DNA of 64,000 bases from Axinella damicornis. Lineage: Eukaryota > Porifera > Demospongiae > Axinellida > Axinellidae. Positions 47,401-56,000 of the stretch are shown here, piece after piece. A model generated the notes under the pieces. That model had not been told where the DNA came from. It worked only from the letters and a program-made list of their open reading frames with translations, and ran no database searches. Position 1 is the first letter of the stretch. Each line of letters starts with the position of its first letter. Position numbers and translations under genes: made by a program. The DNA is taken from assembly GCA_963931865.1 (NCBI GenBank), contig OZ007508.1, positions 1,769,961 to 1,833,960 of the forward strand. The letters run 5' to 3'.

Positions 47401-49439
47401 GTCAATGTTGGGATATATCGTGAAGGCTATCATGGTAAGTCAAACAAGACCTTCTCTAGCTCCACATATTGTCACATATAATTATGAAACAGCAGTTTTG
47501 ATTATTGCCGCTAGTTATACTGAATAGCTACAGCCAATGTTAAATTACGACTATAACAATGTATTGACAGTAATTTTTGTGAAACAACTCTCTCCTTTAT
47601 TTATACAGTTGCACCCACTGTTACCAGCTTCCAACGTGCAAGGTCAACCTCACACTTCACCCTCACCTGCACCTCCACAAACTCACCTGCTACTCACATA
47701 AGGTGGATGAGAAATGGTTACCCACTACTAATGGATGGAGTGAAGCACAAAGTTTATCAAACGGTGACGTCTAGAAGGAGCTCCACCTACCAGAACACAC
47801 TTGTAGTTGATGATGCCATTGAAACTGTCATTGGAAATTACACCTGCAGTGTCTCCAATAGGTTTGGTAATCCCACAAGCAAACTCACTATCAGAGGTGA
47901 TTAACATCAAGCCTAGGAATTGGTGTGCTAGCTACATCAATTTTAGACCATTGCATGGACTTGATCGCGTAGTCAACTTCATGCATGTGAACTCAAGAGC
48001 TGTACAGTGATATAATAGTAGCTTACTCTATTAGTGTGAGTTCAGCTTTGGCCATCCAGTAACATTTCTCACCTTCGATCTCCCACATGCAGGTCTTCAG
48101 ATCGGCTCCATCCAAGTTCCATTAACCATCAGTGATACTGTGTCTATTGTGTGTTCCACTGACTTGGATGTCACAACCATCGAGTGGATCACAGACAACA
48201 CTACTGTGGCCACCTCCAGCAACCAGTCACTGACTTTACTACTGGACCCAGTGTCTGCTGACCACCACAACACTCAGTACACCTGCAGAGTGACCAGTCC
48301 GTATGGCACACAGGAAGAGACAGTCAACATCACTGTGCATAGTAAGTTCTTGATATTGATGACATATCCATAGAGCTAGCTTCGAAGCAAATTGATTCAG
48401 AAATGATTTTATCTGCAGTTCCCCAGTCCTGGGCCACAGTCCAGATCAACACTCCACCTGGTGACCGTGCTGTAGTGGGAAGGGAGTTTGTGATGAATTG
48501 CACAGTGACAGCAGTGAGAGGGTTGACGGTGGTTCCAAGTGTCATTTGGACTGGTCCAGATGGAAATTTCACCGATGCAGAGAATATCACTGTGGGACCT
48601 GCACAGACTCTTGGCCTTGTGACTAACCGCTCACTAACACTGCACTACCTGCAGTCACCAGAGGGAGGGCAGTACTCCTGCGTGGCATCTGTCAGAGTTC
48701 CAGGATTTGAGATACCCCCACAAATATCAGCATACACTCAACTTAGTGTTATAAGTATGTTAATTAGAGCTAATTTACGTATGTGTATACGTTTGCATGA
48801 TAGTTTATTACTTGATTTCCTACCGTACTAGGTCAGGCACTTCTTCAGCTGAAGTTTGGACCATTGCAGCACTGCGTGAATTGGATCAATCCACATGACG
48901 TAAGTATACTGTGAGCACGTACATGCATGAGCAGTCATTGAAAGTGGAAACATATGCATACACATGTACATAATTAGCATGGTGCAGTATTGATATAATT
49001 TTTTTTCCCTCCTTACCTTTAGACAACTACCTATTGGATTGATCGTGCAGTGAAGGAGGCCCTTGCAGCAGCCATTAGAGAGCGGTGCAGCTGTGACTTC
49101 CAGTCTACTTCCATAGAGAATGGCCAATTCAGCTGCCAGACTATGACCACTCATGTCGTATACCGGAGCACGATAAATGGCACCAGTGCTATGCACACAG
49201 CACCTGAGCTTCTGAACTTTATTGGAGATTGGATCACTATTGAGGGAACGTTTCTTGTTGGCAACTTTCAACTGAGGGTTGTTCCCGATTGCCTGTTGCG
49301 GATACAGGCGTACCACGAGCCAGAATGCTCAGGTGATGAAAACATTCCTATGCAGAGCTCAAACGTGATTGGCCAGTGTCTTGACCAGTGTGTGGCTAGC
49401 ACATGTTCTAAGTCATGTGACACCAAATATAGCGACTAG
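11120..49439 (+). CDS. Giant secreted Ig-array gene: signal peptide, 53 Ig-like domains, Cys-rich tail (about 5,830 aa)
   Basis: I read 56 exons. Exon 1 (11120-11234) gives a signal peptide (GAGVIVLCFAALGLQMAMG), then an acidic stretch DDEDYDYSGSG, ending in phase 1. The 53 Ig exons are all phase 1-1 with lengths divisible by 3: A is always 288 nt and B always 249 nt. They form eight modules in the order D-E-F-G-A-B-C; module 2 has only D-E-B-C. The tail is 48832-48899 plus 49023-49439 (TAG stop). The summed coding length is 17,493 nt, divisible by 3, which supports the model. Domains show the Ig pattern of a Cys, a core Trp and a D/G-x-Y-x-C motif (YTC, YSC, YYC, HTC). No membrane or GPI segment is visible, so it is probably an extracellular matrix or secreted recognition/adhesion protein. 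Alternative splicing by skipping symmetrical exons would stay in frame. No frameshift or stop was seen in any of the 53 Ig exons. Function is inferred. Confidence 0.85.
11384..11941 (+). other. Unrecognised 185-codon open frame inside intron 1
   Basis: A continuous frame within the 11235-12298 intron. Its middle (about residues 60-105) has a soluble, protein-like composition (HVVREIQDAMQRAKERAEIG), and residues 107-122 and 160-178 are hydrophobic. The stretch is richer in CpG than the neighbouring introns. No splice context joins it to the Ig exons, the first 17 codons overlap the duplicated promoter block, and I recognise no family. It may be a fragment of an inserted gene, or chance. Confidence 0.2.
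12299..19578 (+). CDS. Giant gene, Ig module 1 (D-E-F-G-A-B-C)
   Basis: Exons: D 12299-12601, E 14184-14528, F 15175-15483, G 17760-18161, A 18316-18603, B 18891-19139, C 19243-19578. The D exon joins the signal-peptide exon in phase 1 (codon GAA, then PENFMDGVTIHM). This D is the most divergent of the eight at its start and matches the D-exon fragment at 49.81 kb. Introns D-E, E-F and F-G each carry a piggyBac-like element, which makes this the longest module. From F onward this module is part of block X, repeated at 29.25-41.85 kb. In protein coordinates it covers about residues 39-782. Confidence 0.85.
12876..13504. mobile_element. piggyBac-like non-autonomous element, copy 1
   Basis: Flanked by TTAA on both sides (12876-12879, 13501-13504). 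Ends are CCCTTTAAGCCCC and GGTGGTTAAAGGG, inverted repeats of about 9 bp. TTAA target sites and CCC-type ends are characteristic of piggyBac. It contains a long G run near 13054-13079. It has no transposase frame. It lies in the D-E intron of module 1. Confidence 0.8.
14595..15136. mobile_element. piggyBac-like non-autonomous element, copy 2
   Basis: Same family and orientation as 12876-13504, with intact TTAA at both ends (14595-14598, 15133-15136). It is shorter because the G run and nearby sequence are missing. Most of the interior is very similar to copy 1. It lies in the E-F intron of module 1. Confidence 0.8.
15565..17416. mobile_element. piggyBac-like element, copy 3, split by a nested hAT-like element
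   Basis: The left part (15565-15653) begins GCCCTTTAAGCCCCATTGACG, with the left TTAA decayed. The right part (16956-17412) ends GTGAAAGGG followed by TTAA (17413-17416). The 1.3 kb between them is a separate transposon. The element occupies the same F-G intron position as copy 4 at 29649-30184, so it predates the block duplication. Confidence 0.75.
15654..16955. mobile_element. 1,302-bp hAT-like non-autonomous element nested in a piggyBac-like element
   Basis: The ends CAGGGCCGTAGCTACC and GTTAGGTACGGCCCTG are inverted repeats. The flanks TCAAAAAG (15646-15653 and 16956-16963) form a perfect 8-bp target duplication, as hAT transposases make. The interior contains an imperfect tandem repeat of about 168 bp (about 16209-16376 and 16377-16545), each copy with AGCCGGACCA. 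No transposase frame is visible. It is absent from the paralogous element at 29649-30184. Confidence 0.8.
20093..22172 (+). CDS. Giant gene, Ig module 2, incomplete (D-E-B-C)
   Basis: Exons: D 20093-20401, E 20744-21094, B 21301-21549, C 21837-22172. F, G and A are missing. The 206-bp E-B intron is a fusion: its left part matches the E-F intron of module 5 and its right part matches the A-B intron of module 5, with the junction near 21206-21225. The loss keeps the reading frame because all lost exons are phase 1-1. The B-C intron (21550-21836) contains a fold-back relic with CCTCGTTCCCAGG ends. The 514-bp intron before D (19579-20092) shows nothing recognisable. Confidence 0.85.
22409..23532. 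mobile_element. 1.12-kb fold-back transposon with TA target duplication
   Basis: Two arms of roughly 540 bp, inverted copies of each other, meet near 22950-22985. The ends are GAGTAAGTGATCAATTATCGG and its near-complement ending CATTTACTC. TA flanks it at 22407-22408 and 23533-23534. The paralogous intron of module 5/6 reads GGGGACTATACTTAATC at about 36225, which is the empty site with one TA. A TA duplication suggests Tc1/mariner-type transposition. A relative lies at 56201-57335. No coding frame is visible. Confidence 0.85.
23608..27429 (+). CDS. Giant gene, Ig module 3 (D-E-F-G-A-B-C)
   Basis: Exons: D 23608-23919, E 24091-24474, F 24607-24906, G 25566-25964, A 26059-26346, B 26776-27024, C 27100-27429. 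The closest relative is module 6. E is 384 nt rather than 342-351 because its first strand carries an extra 12-13 residues that look like a local duplication (HILRATSITV, then RTIRISSTVV). C is 330 nt, as in module 6 only. The A exon uses the donor GTGCAT. The F-G intron (24907-25565) and A-B intron (26347-26775) contain no gene I can support. Confidence 0.85.
28042..32360 (+). CDS. Giant gene, Ig module 4 (D-E-F-G-A-B-C)
   Basis: Exons: D 28042-28341, E 28704-29051, F 29253-29558, G 30508-30903, A 31086-31373, B 31673-31921, C 32025-32360. D and E are closest to module 7; F, G, A, B and C are closest to module 1. The module therefore spans the junction between the two copies of the higher-order block, which falls between the E-F intron and the 5' part of F. 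The F-G intron carries piggyBac-like copy 4. The 27430-28041 intron before D is nearly identical to 40198-40824 and shows no gene. Confidence 0.85.
29649..30184. mobile_element. piggyBac-like non-autonomous element, copy 4
   Basis: Starts TTATCCCTTTAAGCCCC (left TTAA decayed to TTAT) and ends TTAAAGGG followed by TTAA (30181-30184). It contains a long C run at about 29768-29794. It sits at the same intron position as copy 3 but lacks the nested hAT-like element. Confidence 0.75.
32492..36011 (+). CDS. Giant gene, Ig module 5 (D-E-F-G-A-B-C)
   Basis: Exons: D 32492-32806, E 33063-33413, F 33557-33865, G 34069-34449, A 34623-34910, B 35183-35431, C 35676-36011. It is the complete counterpart of module 2, with the same D, E, B and C plus the F, G and A that module 2 lost. 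G is short (381 nt), with a variable stretch in its second half. The B-C intron retains the same fold-back relic as module 2. Confidence 0.85.
36389..40197 (+). CDS. Giant gene, Ig module 6 (D-E-F-G-A-B-C)
   Basis: Exons: D 36389-36700, E 37017-37400, F 37535-37834, G 38341-38739, A 38834-39121, B 39544-39792, C 39868-40197. Very similar to module 3 in exons and introns, including the 384-nt E and 330-nt C. The intron before D lacks the 1.1-kb fold-back transposon present before module 3, and carries about 85 bp that module 3 lacks. The other introns show no gene. Confidence 0.85.
40825..44919 (+). CDS. Giant gene, Ig module 7 (D-E-F-G-A-B-C)
   Basis: Exons: D 40825-41124, E 41498-41845, F 42048-42362, G 42935-43330, A 43662-43949, B 44218-44466, C 44584-44919. 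D and E are copies of those in module 4. F to C are not in the duplicated block and are more distinct; F is closest to the F relic of the pseudogene at 9.0-9.2 kb (shared SYxYSYxxVT stretch). The F-G intron (42363-42934) holds a small TAGCCTC fold-back element at about 42762-42796. Confidence 0.85.
45225..48754 (+). CDS. Giant gene, Ig module 8 (D-E-F-G-A-B-C)
   Basis: Exons: D 45225-45536, E 45765-46106, F 46234-46539, G 47060-47434, A 47609-47896, B 48093-48341, C 48419-48754. It is the last module, joined directly to the tail. Its A-B-C run is the counterpart of the A-B-C at the end of gene 1. G is the shortest of the full modules (375 nt). The F-G intron (46540-47059) shows nothing recognisable. 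Confidence 0.85.
48832..49439 (+). CDS. Giant gene, C-terminal Cys-rich tail (SEA-like, uncertain)
   Basis: Two exons, 48832-48899 and 49023-49439, joined in phase 0, about 161 residues. Ten cysteines: HC, RCSC, SC, DC, EC and a closing cluster QCLDQCVASTCSKSC. Between them are an amphipathic helix-like stretch (AVKEALAAAIRERC) and alternating strand-like stretches (HVVYRSTING, FQLRVVPDC), loosely reminiscent of SEA-type folds. I cannot assign the family. The same tail ends gene 1, where 9 of the 10 cysteines are kept. A candidate AATAAA signal lies at 49797-49802. The 3' flank 49440-49810 holds TAGCTAGC-rich simple sequence and no gene. Confidence 0.75.
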
Positions 49440-49810
49440 GGTTTTGGGCAAACTGCCCCACTACACATTCCCTGTTTTTTTTTTGTGTGTACAAGCTAGC
49501 TAGCTATAGCTAGCTGGCTATTAATTTTACTCTGCATTGATATGCATGATTTAGCTATGAATTGAGTTTTGATGTCAAATTCACCCACTAAACATTAATT
49601 CCCTGTAACTATTACAACCTTCCTCTTTTTTGTATACTAGATAGCTAGCTATAGCTAGCTACATTGATGTGTGCGTGATTTATGAATTGAGTTCTGTTGG
49701 TTAATAACATGGGACCTGGTTTCTGACACCACTGGTATGTAGCTAAGTAGCTGTTTAGCTTCATACTGTGCATGAAGTGAATTGGGTACTGAGCAAATAA
49801 ATATTATGGC

Positions 49811-50640
49811 TGCACAGAACCAGAGAATTCGAACTTCATGAATGGGAGTCACTGTGCATGCAGCAGAGTCCACAGTGGGTGCATGCAGCGGAGTCCACAG
49901 TGGGTGCATGCAGCGGAGTCCACAGTGGGTGCATGCAGCGGAGTCCACAGTGGGTGCATGCAGCGGAGTCCACAGTGGGTGCATGCAGCGGAGTCCACAG
50001 TGGGTGCATGCAGCGGAGTCCACAGTGGGTGCATGCAGCGGAGTCCACAGTGGGTGCATGCAGCGGAGTCCACAGTGGGTGCATGCAGCGGAGTCCACAG
50101 TGGGTGCATGCAGCGGAGTCCACAGTGGGTGCATGCAGCGGAGTCCACAGTGGGTGCATGCAGCGGAGTCCACAGTGGGTGCATGCAGCGGAGTCCACAG
50201 TGGGTGCATGCAGCGGAGTCCACAGTGGGTGCATGCAGCGGAGTCCACAGTGGGTGCATGCAGCGGAGTCCACAGTGGGTGCATGCAGCGGAGTCCACAG
50301 TGGGTGCATGCAGCGGAGTCCACAGTGGGTGCATGCAGCGGAGTCCACAGTGGGTGCATGCAGTAGAGTCCACAGTGGGTGCATGCAGCGGAGTCCACAG
50401 TGGGTGCATGCAGCGGAGTCCACAGTGGGTGCATGCAGCGGAGTCCACAGTGGGTGCATGCAGCGGAGTCCACAGTGGGTGCATGCAGTGGAGTCCACAG
50501 TGGGTGCATGCAGCGGAGTCCACAGTGGGTGCATGCAGCGGAGTCCACAGTGGGTGCATGCAGTGGAGTCCACAGTGGGTGCATGCTGGGGCCTACTATA
50601 ATACTCTCGACCGCCCTGCATGTGGTACGTATCCAGTATA
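49811..50640 (+). pseudogene. Stranded Ig D-exon fragment containing a minisatellite
   Basis: The left end (CTGCACAGAACCAGAGAA at about 49811, then GAATGGGAGTCACTGT and GCAGAGTCCACAGT) matches the acceptor and start of the module 1 D exon at 12291-12350. After the tandem array the sequence continues as GCTGGGGCCTACTATAATAC, matching the next part of a D exon (GCTGGGGCTTCCTACACTC), and then decays. It lies about 370 bp beyond the giant gene and has no downstream Ig exons. Confidence 0.65.
49862..50586. repeat. 25-bp minisatellite, about 29 copies
   Basis: The unit GAGTCCACAGTGGGTGCATG plus CAGCG repeats head to tail with only rare substitutions (CAGTA and CAGTG variants at about 50361, 50487, 50562). 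The period is 1 modulo 3 and the unit has no stop codon in any frame, so all six frames stay open across the array. These frames are artefacts. Confidence 0.95.
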
Positions 50641-50660
50641 GTGAGGAGGGACCCAGTGAA

Positions 50661-50750
50661 TAGTTAATGTACCCACAGACATTGTTGTGACATGGTAAGT
50701 GTTTCATTCCGTACATACCACTACACAGACATTGTTGTGACATGCAGGTA
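50661..50750. repeat. Short direct repeat
   Basis: The string CACAGACATTGTTGTGACAT occurs twice, at about 50670 and 50722. The surrounding 50640-51380 shows no gene. Confidence 0.6.
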
Positions 50751-51387
50751 AGTGAAGTGGTATAGGTACAAGAATTCACTTGTGTCACTTAGGGTGAGGG
50801 ATCTGGTATGACTGCTGTCATTTAAAGGAGCTAATTCTCAGTAGCTATTCTTGAAAAATCCATGCCCTTGCTATGCCCCTGCAGCTGCCTGTGAAATAGA
50901 ACATTAATTTTGTGTAACAGCATAGTATAGCTAGCATGCTGCTGCAGCTGCTACGTAGCAGCTAGCTTCATCACACCATGGAGTATGATATATGTATTCA
51001 CATTGCTATGGAAACAGTCTGGATGCTTACTGAGCACTGTATATAGTGATTAAGAAACTATGACAGTAAGGTTTGATATGTGGTGATATCGATGTGGCAA
51101 TGCGGCAAGGGTATTTTTAGTTTCCTCAATGCTCACTGCATCCACTGCCAATATTGCATTACATACTGCATGATTTAGAGGACATTCAAGTGCTATACTA
51201 ATTTAGTTGGCCTCTCAGTGAACGGGAAGTTTTAAAGACCTATATATGCCAACTGGAATGTCTTGTTGTAATAATATTACAATAGAACATTTGTGTGACA
51301 TAATATTAAGCTACCAAATTATAGAAGATACTCAAGTGGAATATTTACTAATAGCTCCTTAGCATACGTGCTTCTCACCTCAATGTT

Positions 51388-51690
51388 CATCAGACGATGC
51401 CATTCACCTCAAAGTTCAGACCAAGCCGCTCACCTCAAAGTTCAGACCAAGCTGCTCACCTCAAAGTTCAGACCAAGCTGCTCAACTCAAAGTTCAAACC
51501 AAGCTGCTCACCTCAAAGTTCATGCCATTCACTTCAAAGTTCAGACCTTGCCTGGCTTGCCTGGACTGAACTTTAAGGTGAGTGGCATCTTCTGAACTTG
51601 GAGGTGAGCGGCTTGGTCTAAACTTTGAGGTGAATGCTCAAAGTTCAGACCATGCAAGTTGATCACCTCAAAGTTCAGACCACGCAAGCC
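51388..51690. repeat. 26-bp repeat cluster with direct and inverted copies
   Basis: The core CTCACCTCAAAGTTCAGACC is repeated in tandem at 51407-51550. It then appears inverted (CTGAACTTTAAGGTGAGTGG at about 51566, TAAACTTTGAGGTGAA at about 51619) and again direct at 51636-51690. It can fold into large hairpins. No coding function is seen. Confidence 0.8.
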
Positions 51691-51924
51691 ATTCAGCTCA
51701 GTCATGAAGGATATTCTAGTGGCATATTTAGTATTATTTACATTGCCTATAAAGTGATTGATAAGTGTATACCACTGCAAATATTACTTAGCTACTATGT
51801 TGAAACAACACACAGAATCGATAGCTCATTGGCAGCAAGGACCCCCACTCAGTACATGTGGTCATAGCTCAAACCCTCGTGCACCAACATGATCGTTATG
51901 TACTACTGAATTACATAATGACAT

Positions 51925-52680
51925 TTAGTAATGTGATTTTAATGGGACTATATGCAAGAAACCTGCTAGTGAATTTTTGGCATGAGTGGGTTTCATAAAC
52001 TAGATATTCCATTGTCATGGAGATCAGTTTCAAGTCACATTCTAGTATTCAACAATCGTTGTTAGTACACAAGATTGAGAGGGCCTACTACAGCTGCATT
52101 AACCATGAATTATACACTGCTATTTTGGGGGCTGTGATGCAACCACCAATGACAGTCAGGCAGGTCTATGCATGCAGTCTGACCATGCAGTGTGGCATAC
52201 ACAGCGGTCATTGCAGAATTCAGTTATGACAAGATATGTATTAACTTTTGTTGGTATACTGGGAGATAGCTATACATTGACTGTGTGCTATACAGCAGCT
52301 ATATAACAGTGTGGAAGTTTACATTATGCTGTTATTTGTAATGTGATTTTAACGGGACTATATACAAGAAACCTACTAGTGAATTTTGGTCATGCATCCT
52401 ATGGACTGACTTGAAACTGATCTTGTATGGAACCTACACATGTACGTACACAGGCAAATCTTGACCAAATTAATATTCACTAGTAGGTTTCTTGTATATA
52501 GTCCCGTTAAAATCACATTACAAGTGGCTAGGCATCCATAATATAAAACTACAAGAATGTAACTCAAAATGTTAATTATCTTAATGTTAATAATGGTATC
52601 CGGGTACACATTCTAGTCTCTCTAGTCTCCAACAATAGCTGTTAGTACACAAGCTTTCACTGCAGCTGCATGGGCTAACT
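51925..52680. repeat. Compound direct/inverted repeat, probable decayed transposon
   Basis: A 55-bp segment (GTAATGTGATTTTAATGGGA, then CTATATGCAAGAAACC) occurs directly at about 51928-51982 and 52337-52390, and inverted at about 52475-52525. A second pair around GTTAGTACACAAG lies at about 52061 and 52642. The arrangement resembles nested fold-back elements. The rest of 51690-53005 shows no supportable gene. Confidence 0.55.
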
Positions 52681-53005
52681 GAACTACCACTTGTTTGGGC
52701 GGTTGTGATATTTTGCTATTGCTATTTGGTTCCTCAAACAAGCATGCGAACAAAAATCTTGACATGCACTTTGTTCTTGTGGAATGGGCAATAGTACAGG
52801 AATGGATTTTGTAGAGATTCAACTTAATTTCTAAACACTTTCATTGTTTACATGCCTATAGCTAATTATGTCATGCTGCAGCGCGCTAGCGGCAGTCCAC
52901 TGAACTCTGCATGCTGCGTGCATACTGTTTGCCCCGCTTCGTGCGTACGATCAAGTTGCTATAATAATTATTATAATATTCATTCGGAGATCACTAACTT
53001 CGAGA

Positions 53006-56000
53006 ATGGCGACCTTAGGTAGCCACCTAGCCGCAGTCATTGCATTGGCGTTCGTATTGCAGGCCTGCCGGGCGCAAACAGGGTACGTCTGTATACTGAT
53101 ACACTATATAGGCTGCATTTCACACTTAGCTACTGTGCCTTTTAATTTCTGCAGGGTCTGCGGTAACACAACTGTCGCTACGTCGCGGCCCACTGTTGGT
53201 TATTATAGGCAGTCATTTGCCACCGCCTATACAGCCTGTGGTTTTTGGGGTTGGGGGAGGTGTGTAAAGTAAGTCCTTACATTCGTACCTCTCTAAGATC
53301 GATGGAAGGCCTTATTCTCATGTTATTTCCATTCTAGGACGAGAGGATACCGTCAAGCATCCAGGACGGTATACTACAGCACAGATACCATCCAGCCTTT
53401 GTGCTGCAGTGGGTACCAACTGACTGGCACAGCTTGTACACGTAAAGCGGATGAATAAAAAACAAATTCTGCACTGATATTTCATCTGCTGCTCTCTGCC
53501 TGCTTCCCACAGCCATATGCAATAACTGTGATGCAAATCACACGTGTACAGCTGCAGCGCCAAACATCTGTGTGTGTCCGACTGGCTGGACTGGACCTGA
53601 CTGCCATACAGGTATATACGGCTATATACGAACCGCCACCGTGTGCGCACGTGAAATTTTATACTGACGTTTGATACTATACACGTCGAGCCCATCGCGC
53701 CTCCGTTCGCGCGAATCATTGCGGGCACACATGGCCTCGGTCCCAGACCTGAAAAAAGCCGGGGACAGAGGTGAATAGAAACTATCAGGGGCGGAGATAT
53801 AGGGGGGGCAAGGGGGGCTTGAGCCCCCCCACTTTCAATAGCAGGGGGGCTGAGCCCCCCCAAAACAACAGACTTGACGGTACTATGCCACGAAATCTAG
53901 CAGTAACTTATAGCTATGTCACCTCGTTTCTTGGGGGCTGGCGTCTCTAACTTGCAGTACAAAGCACGAAGGTGCCACGAGAGCCCATCCTGATAACTGA
54001 AAAATGAAGGCGAAAAAGTTTTCCGCGCTTCGCGCGGACTGATCGGCGCTACGCGCCTCTACGCACTGCCTTCGGCAGCGTGCAATTGTGCTATTAGCCC
54101 CCCCACTTTTTGGTAGCTGTCTCCGCCCCTGACTATGCACTTAAGTCAGTGCCAACTTGAGGAGTCCTGTGTTTCACATATGAGCACGACCACATGAGAA
54201 AGGAATAGCAACCCATTCATGGGTACTGGGTACTGAAAGCTAGGTCGTGTAGCTACGCATGCGCAGGAGTGCTCATGTCGACGTCCTCACCTTACCAATT
54301 GTCCCGCTTGCACATTATAACTATAGGTATAAGGCGGTCCGCGTGCACGTGGTCTGTTAGGCTAATGATCAGTCATAAGATATTATAACTCTGCACAGGT
54401 ATAATTTTACTGACTGCTCTCTGCCTGATCCCGCAGCCATATGCATTAACTGTGATGCAAATCACACATGTACTGCGCCAAACCTCTGTGTATGTCCGAC
54501 TGGTTGGACTGGACCTGACTGCCATACAGGTAGGTAACTATACTCTGCAACATTACAAAGGGGGCATATCCATGCAAACTCGAGGCAGCAAACCCGTGAT
54601 ATTTTCTGAGGTAGCTTTACACATGTACTATACATGTACTAATTACAATAATATTATCTGCACTGATATAAACTATATTTATCTACCTCTCTATGCCTGC
54701 TTCCCATGCACAGCCATATGCAATGACTGTGATGCGAACCACAGATGTATAGCACCAAACCGCTGTGTGTGTCCCACTGGTTGGACTGGATCTGACTGCC
54801 ATATAGGTATATCTTCGCTGTAACTAGAACACTCATAGCTAACCCCACACAAATCACTTCAATGCACTTGTGCAGTTATCATAACTCGAGACAAGGAGGA
54901 GTGATCTATGAGCAATTAGCGGTCAGTAGCTATGTTAGGGGTGGCATATAGCTATAGAGTATCATTTGTTTGTTGATCATCATGGTGTATGTGTATAATC
55001 CTGCATGCACAGATATAGCTACCGCTCTCTGCCTGCCTGCTTTCCACAGCCATATGCAATGACTGTGATGCAAACCACACGTGCATAGCGCCAAACCGCT
55101 GTGTATGTCCGACTGGTTGGACTGGAGCTGACTGCCATACAGGTACTCTGTAACCTAACTTGAGTCACTAACGTAACTCAATTAAGGCAAGCTGGGGTAC
55201 ACCGTATAGTTCTGGGCTATAGTGATGAATTGTCACCCTATGATTGCCATACCTGTACCGGGAATGCCACTTGCATGCTTTGTACTCTACGCTTTTCACT
55301 CACCGCCTGTGTCATTGTTTACTTGTGCTTCCTGGTAGCTATATCTTTGTCATGCTCTATGATATCTGAATACCCACTTTATTTATTTATACTGCTTTCT
55401 GCCTGCTTCATTGAACAGCCATATGCCAAAACTGTGATGCAAATCGCAGGTGTATAGCGCCAGACCATTGTGCATGTCTCACTGGCTGGACTGGACATGA
55501 CTGCCTTACAGGTATATACCCGTAGCTGCACTATCCCACACAACTCTTTACGGGCCATGATAACTACAGGCAAAGAAGAGTGCACCTTATAGAGATGCAG
55601 CCATACAGCAACATAATTTGTCGTATACTTTTGAGGGTCCTATCTATAGCTGAGTGCCTTAGCATGTGTCTACTATAATCTTCCAGTGCATAGGATGGTT
55701 CTCGGCCTTATATATGTCAGTACAGAATTGTCTGCAGCCCTTTGGATAGTTCTGCAACGGTCAGCTTCTAAGTTGTGACTTGGTATGTGTCAGTGTAAAG
55801 GTCAAAGTTCATAGGTCCCTTTTCCCATGCCCCTTACATATATTTATGCGCAGCAATTTATGTAGTAGCTACCTCTGGTTGAATACAAGCTAGGGCTGAA
55901 TGTACTATACGATCACCAGCGGCACTGGCTCATTGCTTGTCCAACATATAGTCATCAAGGAGACTGGAGGACAAACGGAACCACAGAGAAAGCTAAGATC

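Noticed and set aside
11120..49439. Several separate Ig genes instead of one
   Set aside because: I looked for a start, signal peptide, stop or tail exon between modules and found none; phases are continuous from 11120 to 49439.
49862..50586. CRISPR-like array
   Set aside because: The 25-bp units abut directly with no variable spacers, in a eukaryotic context; it is a minisatellite.
49655..50788. Long open frames (174-377 codons) on both strands
   Set aside because: They are produced by a stop-free 25-bp tandem repeat whose period is 1 modulo 3; no start, splice or family evidence supports translation.
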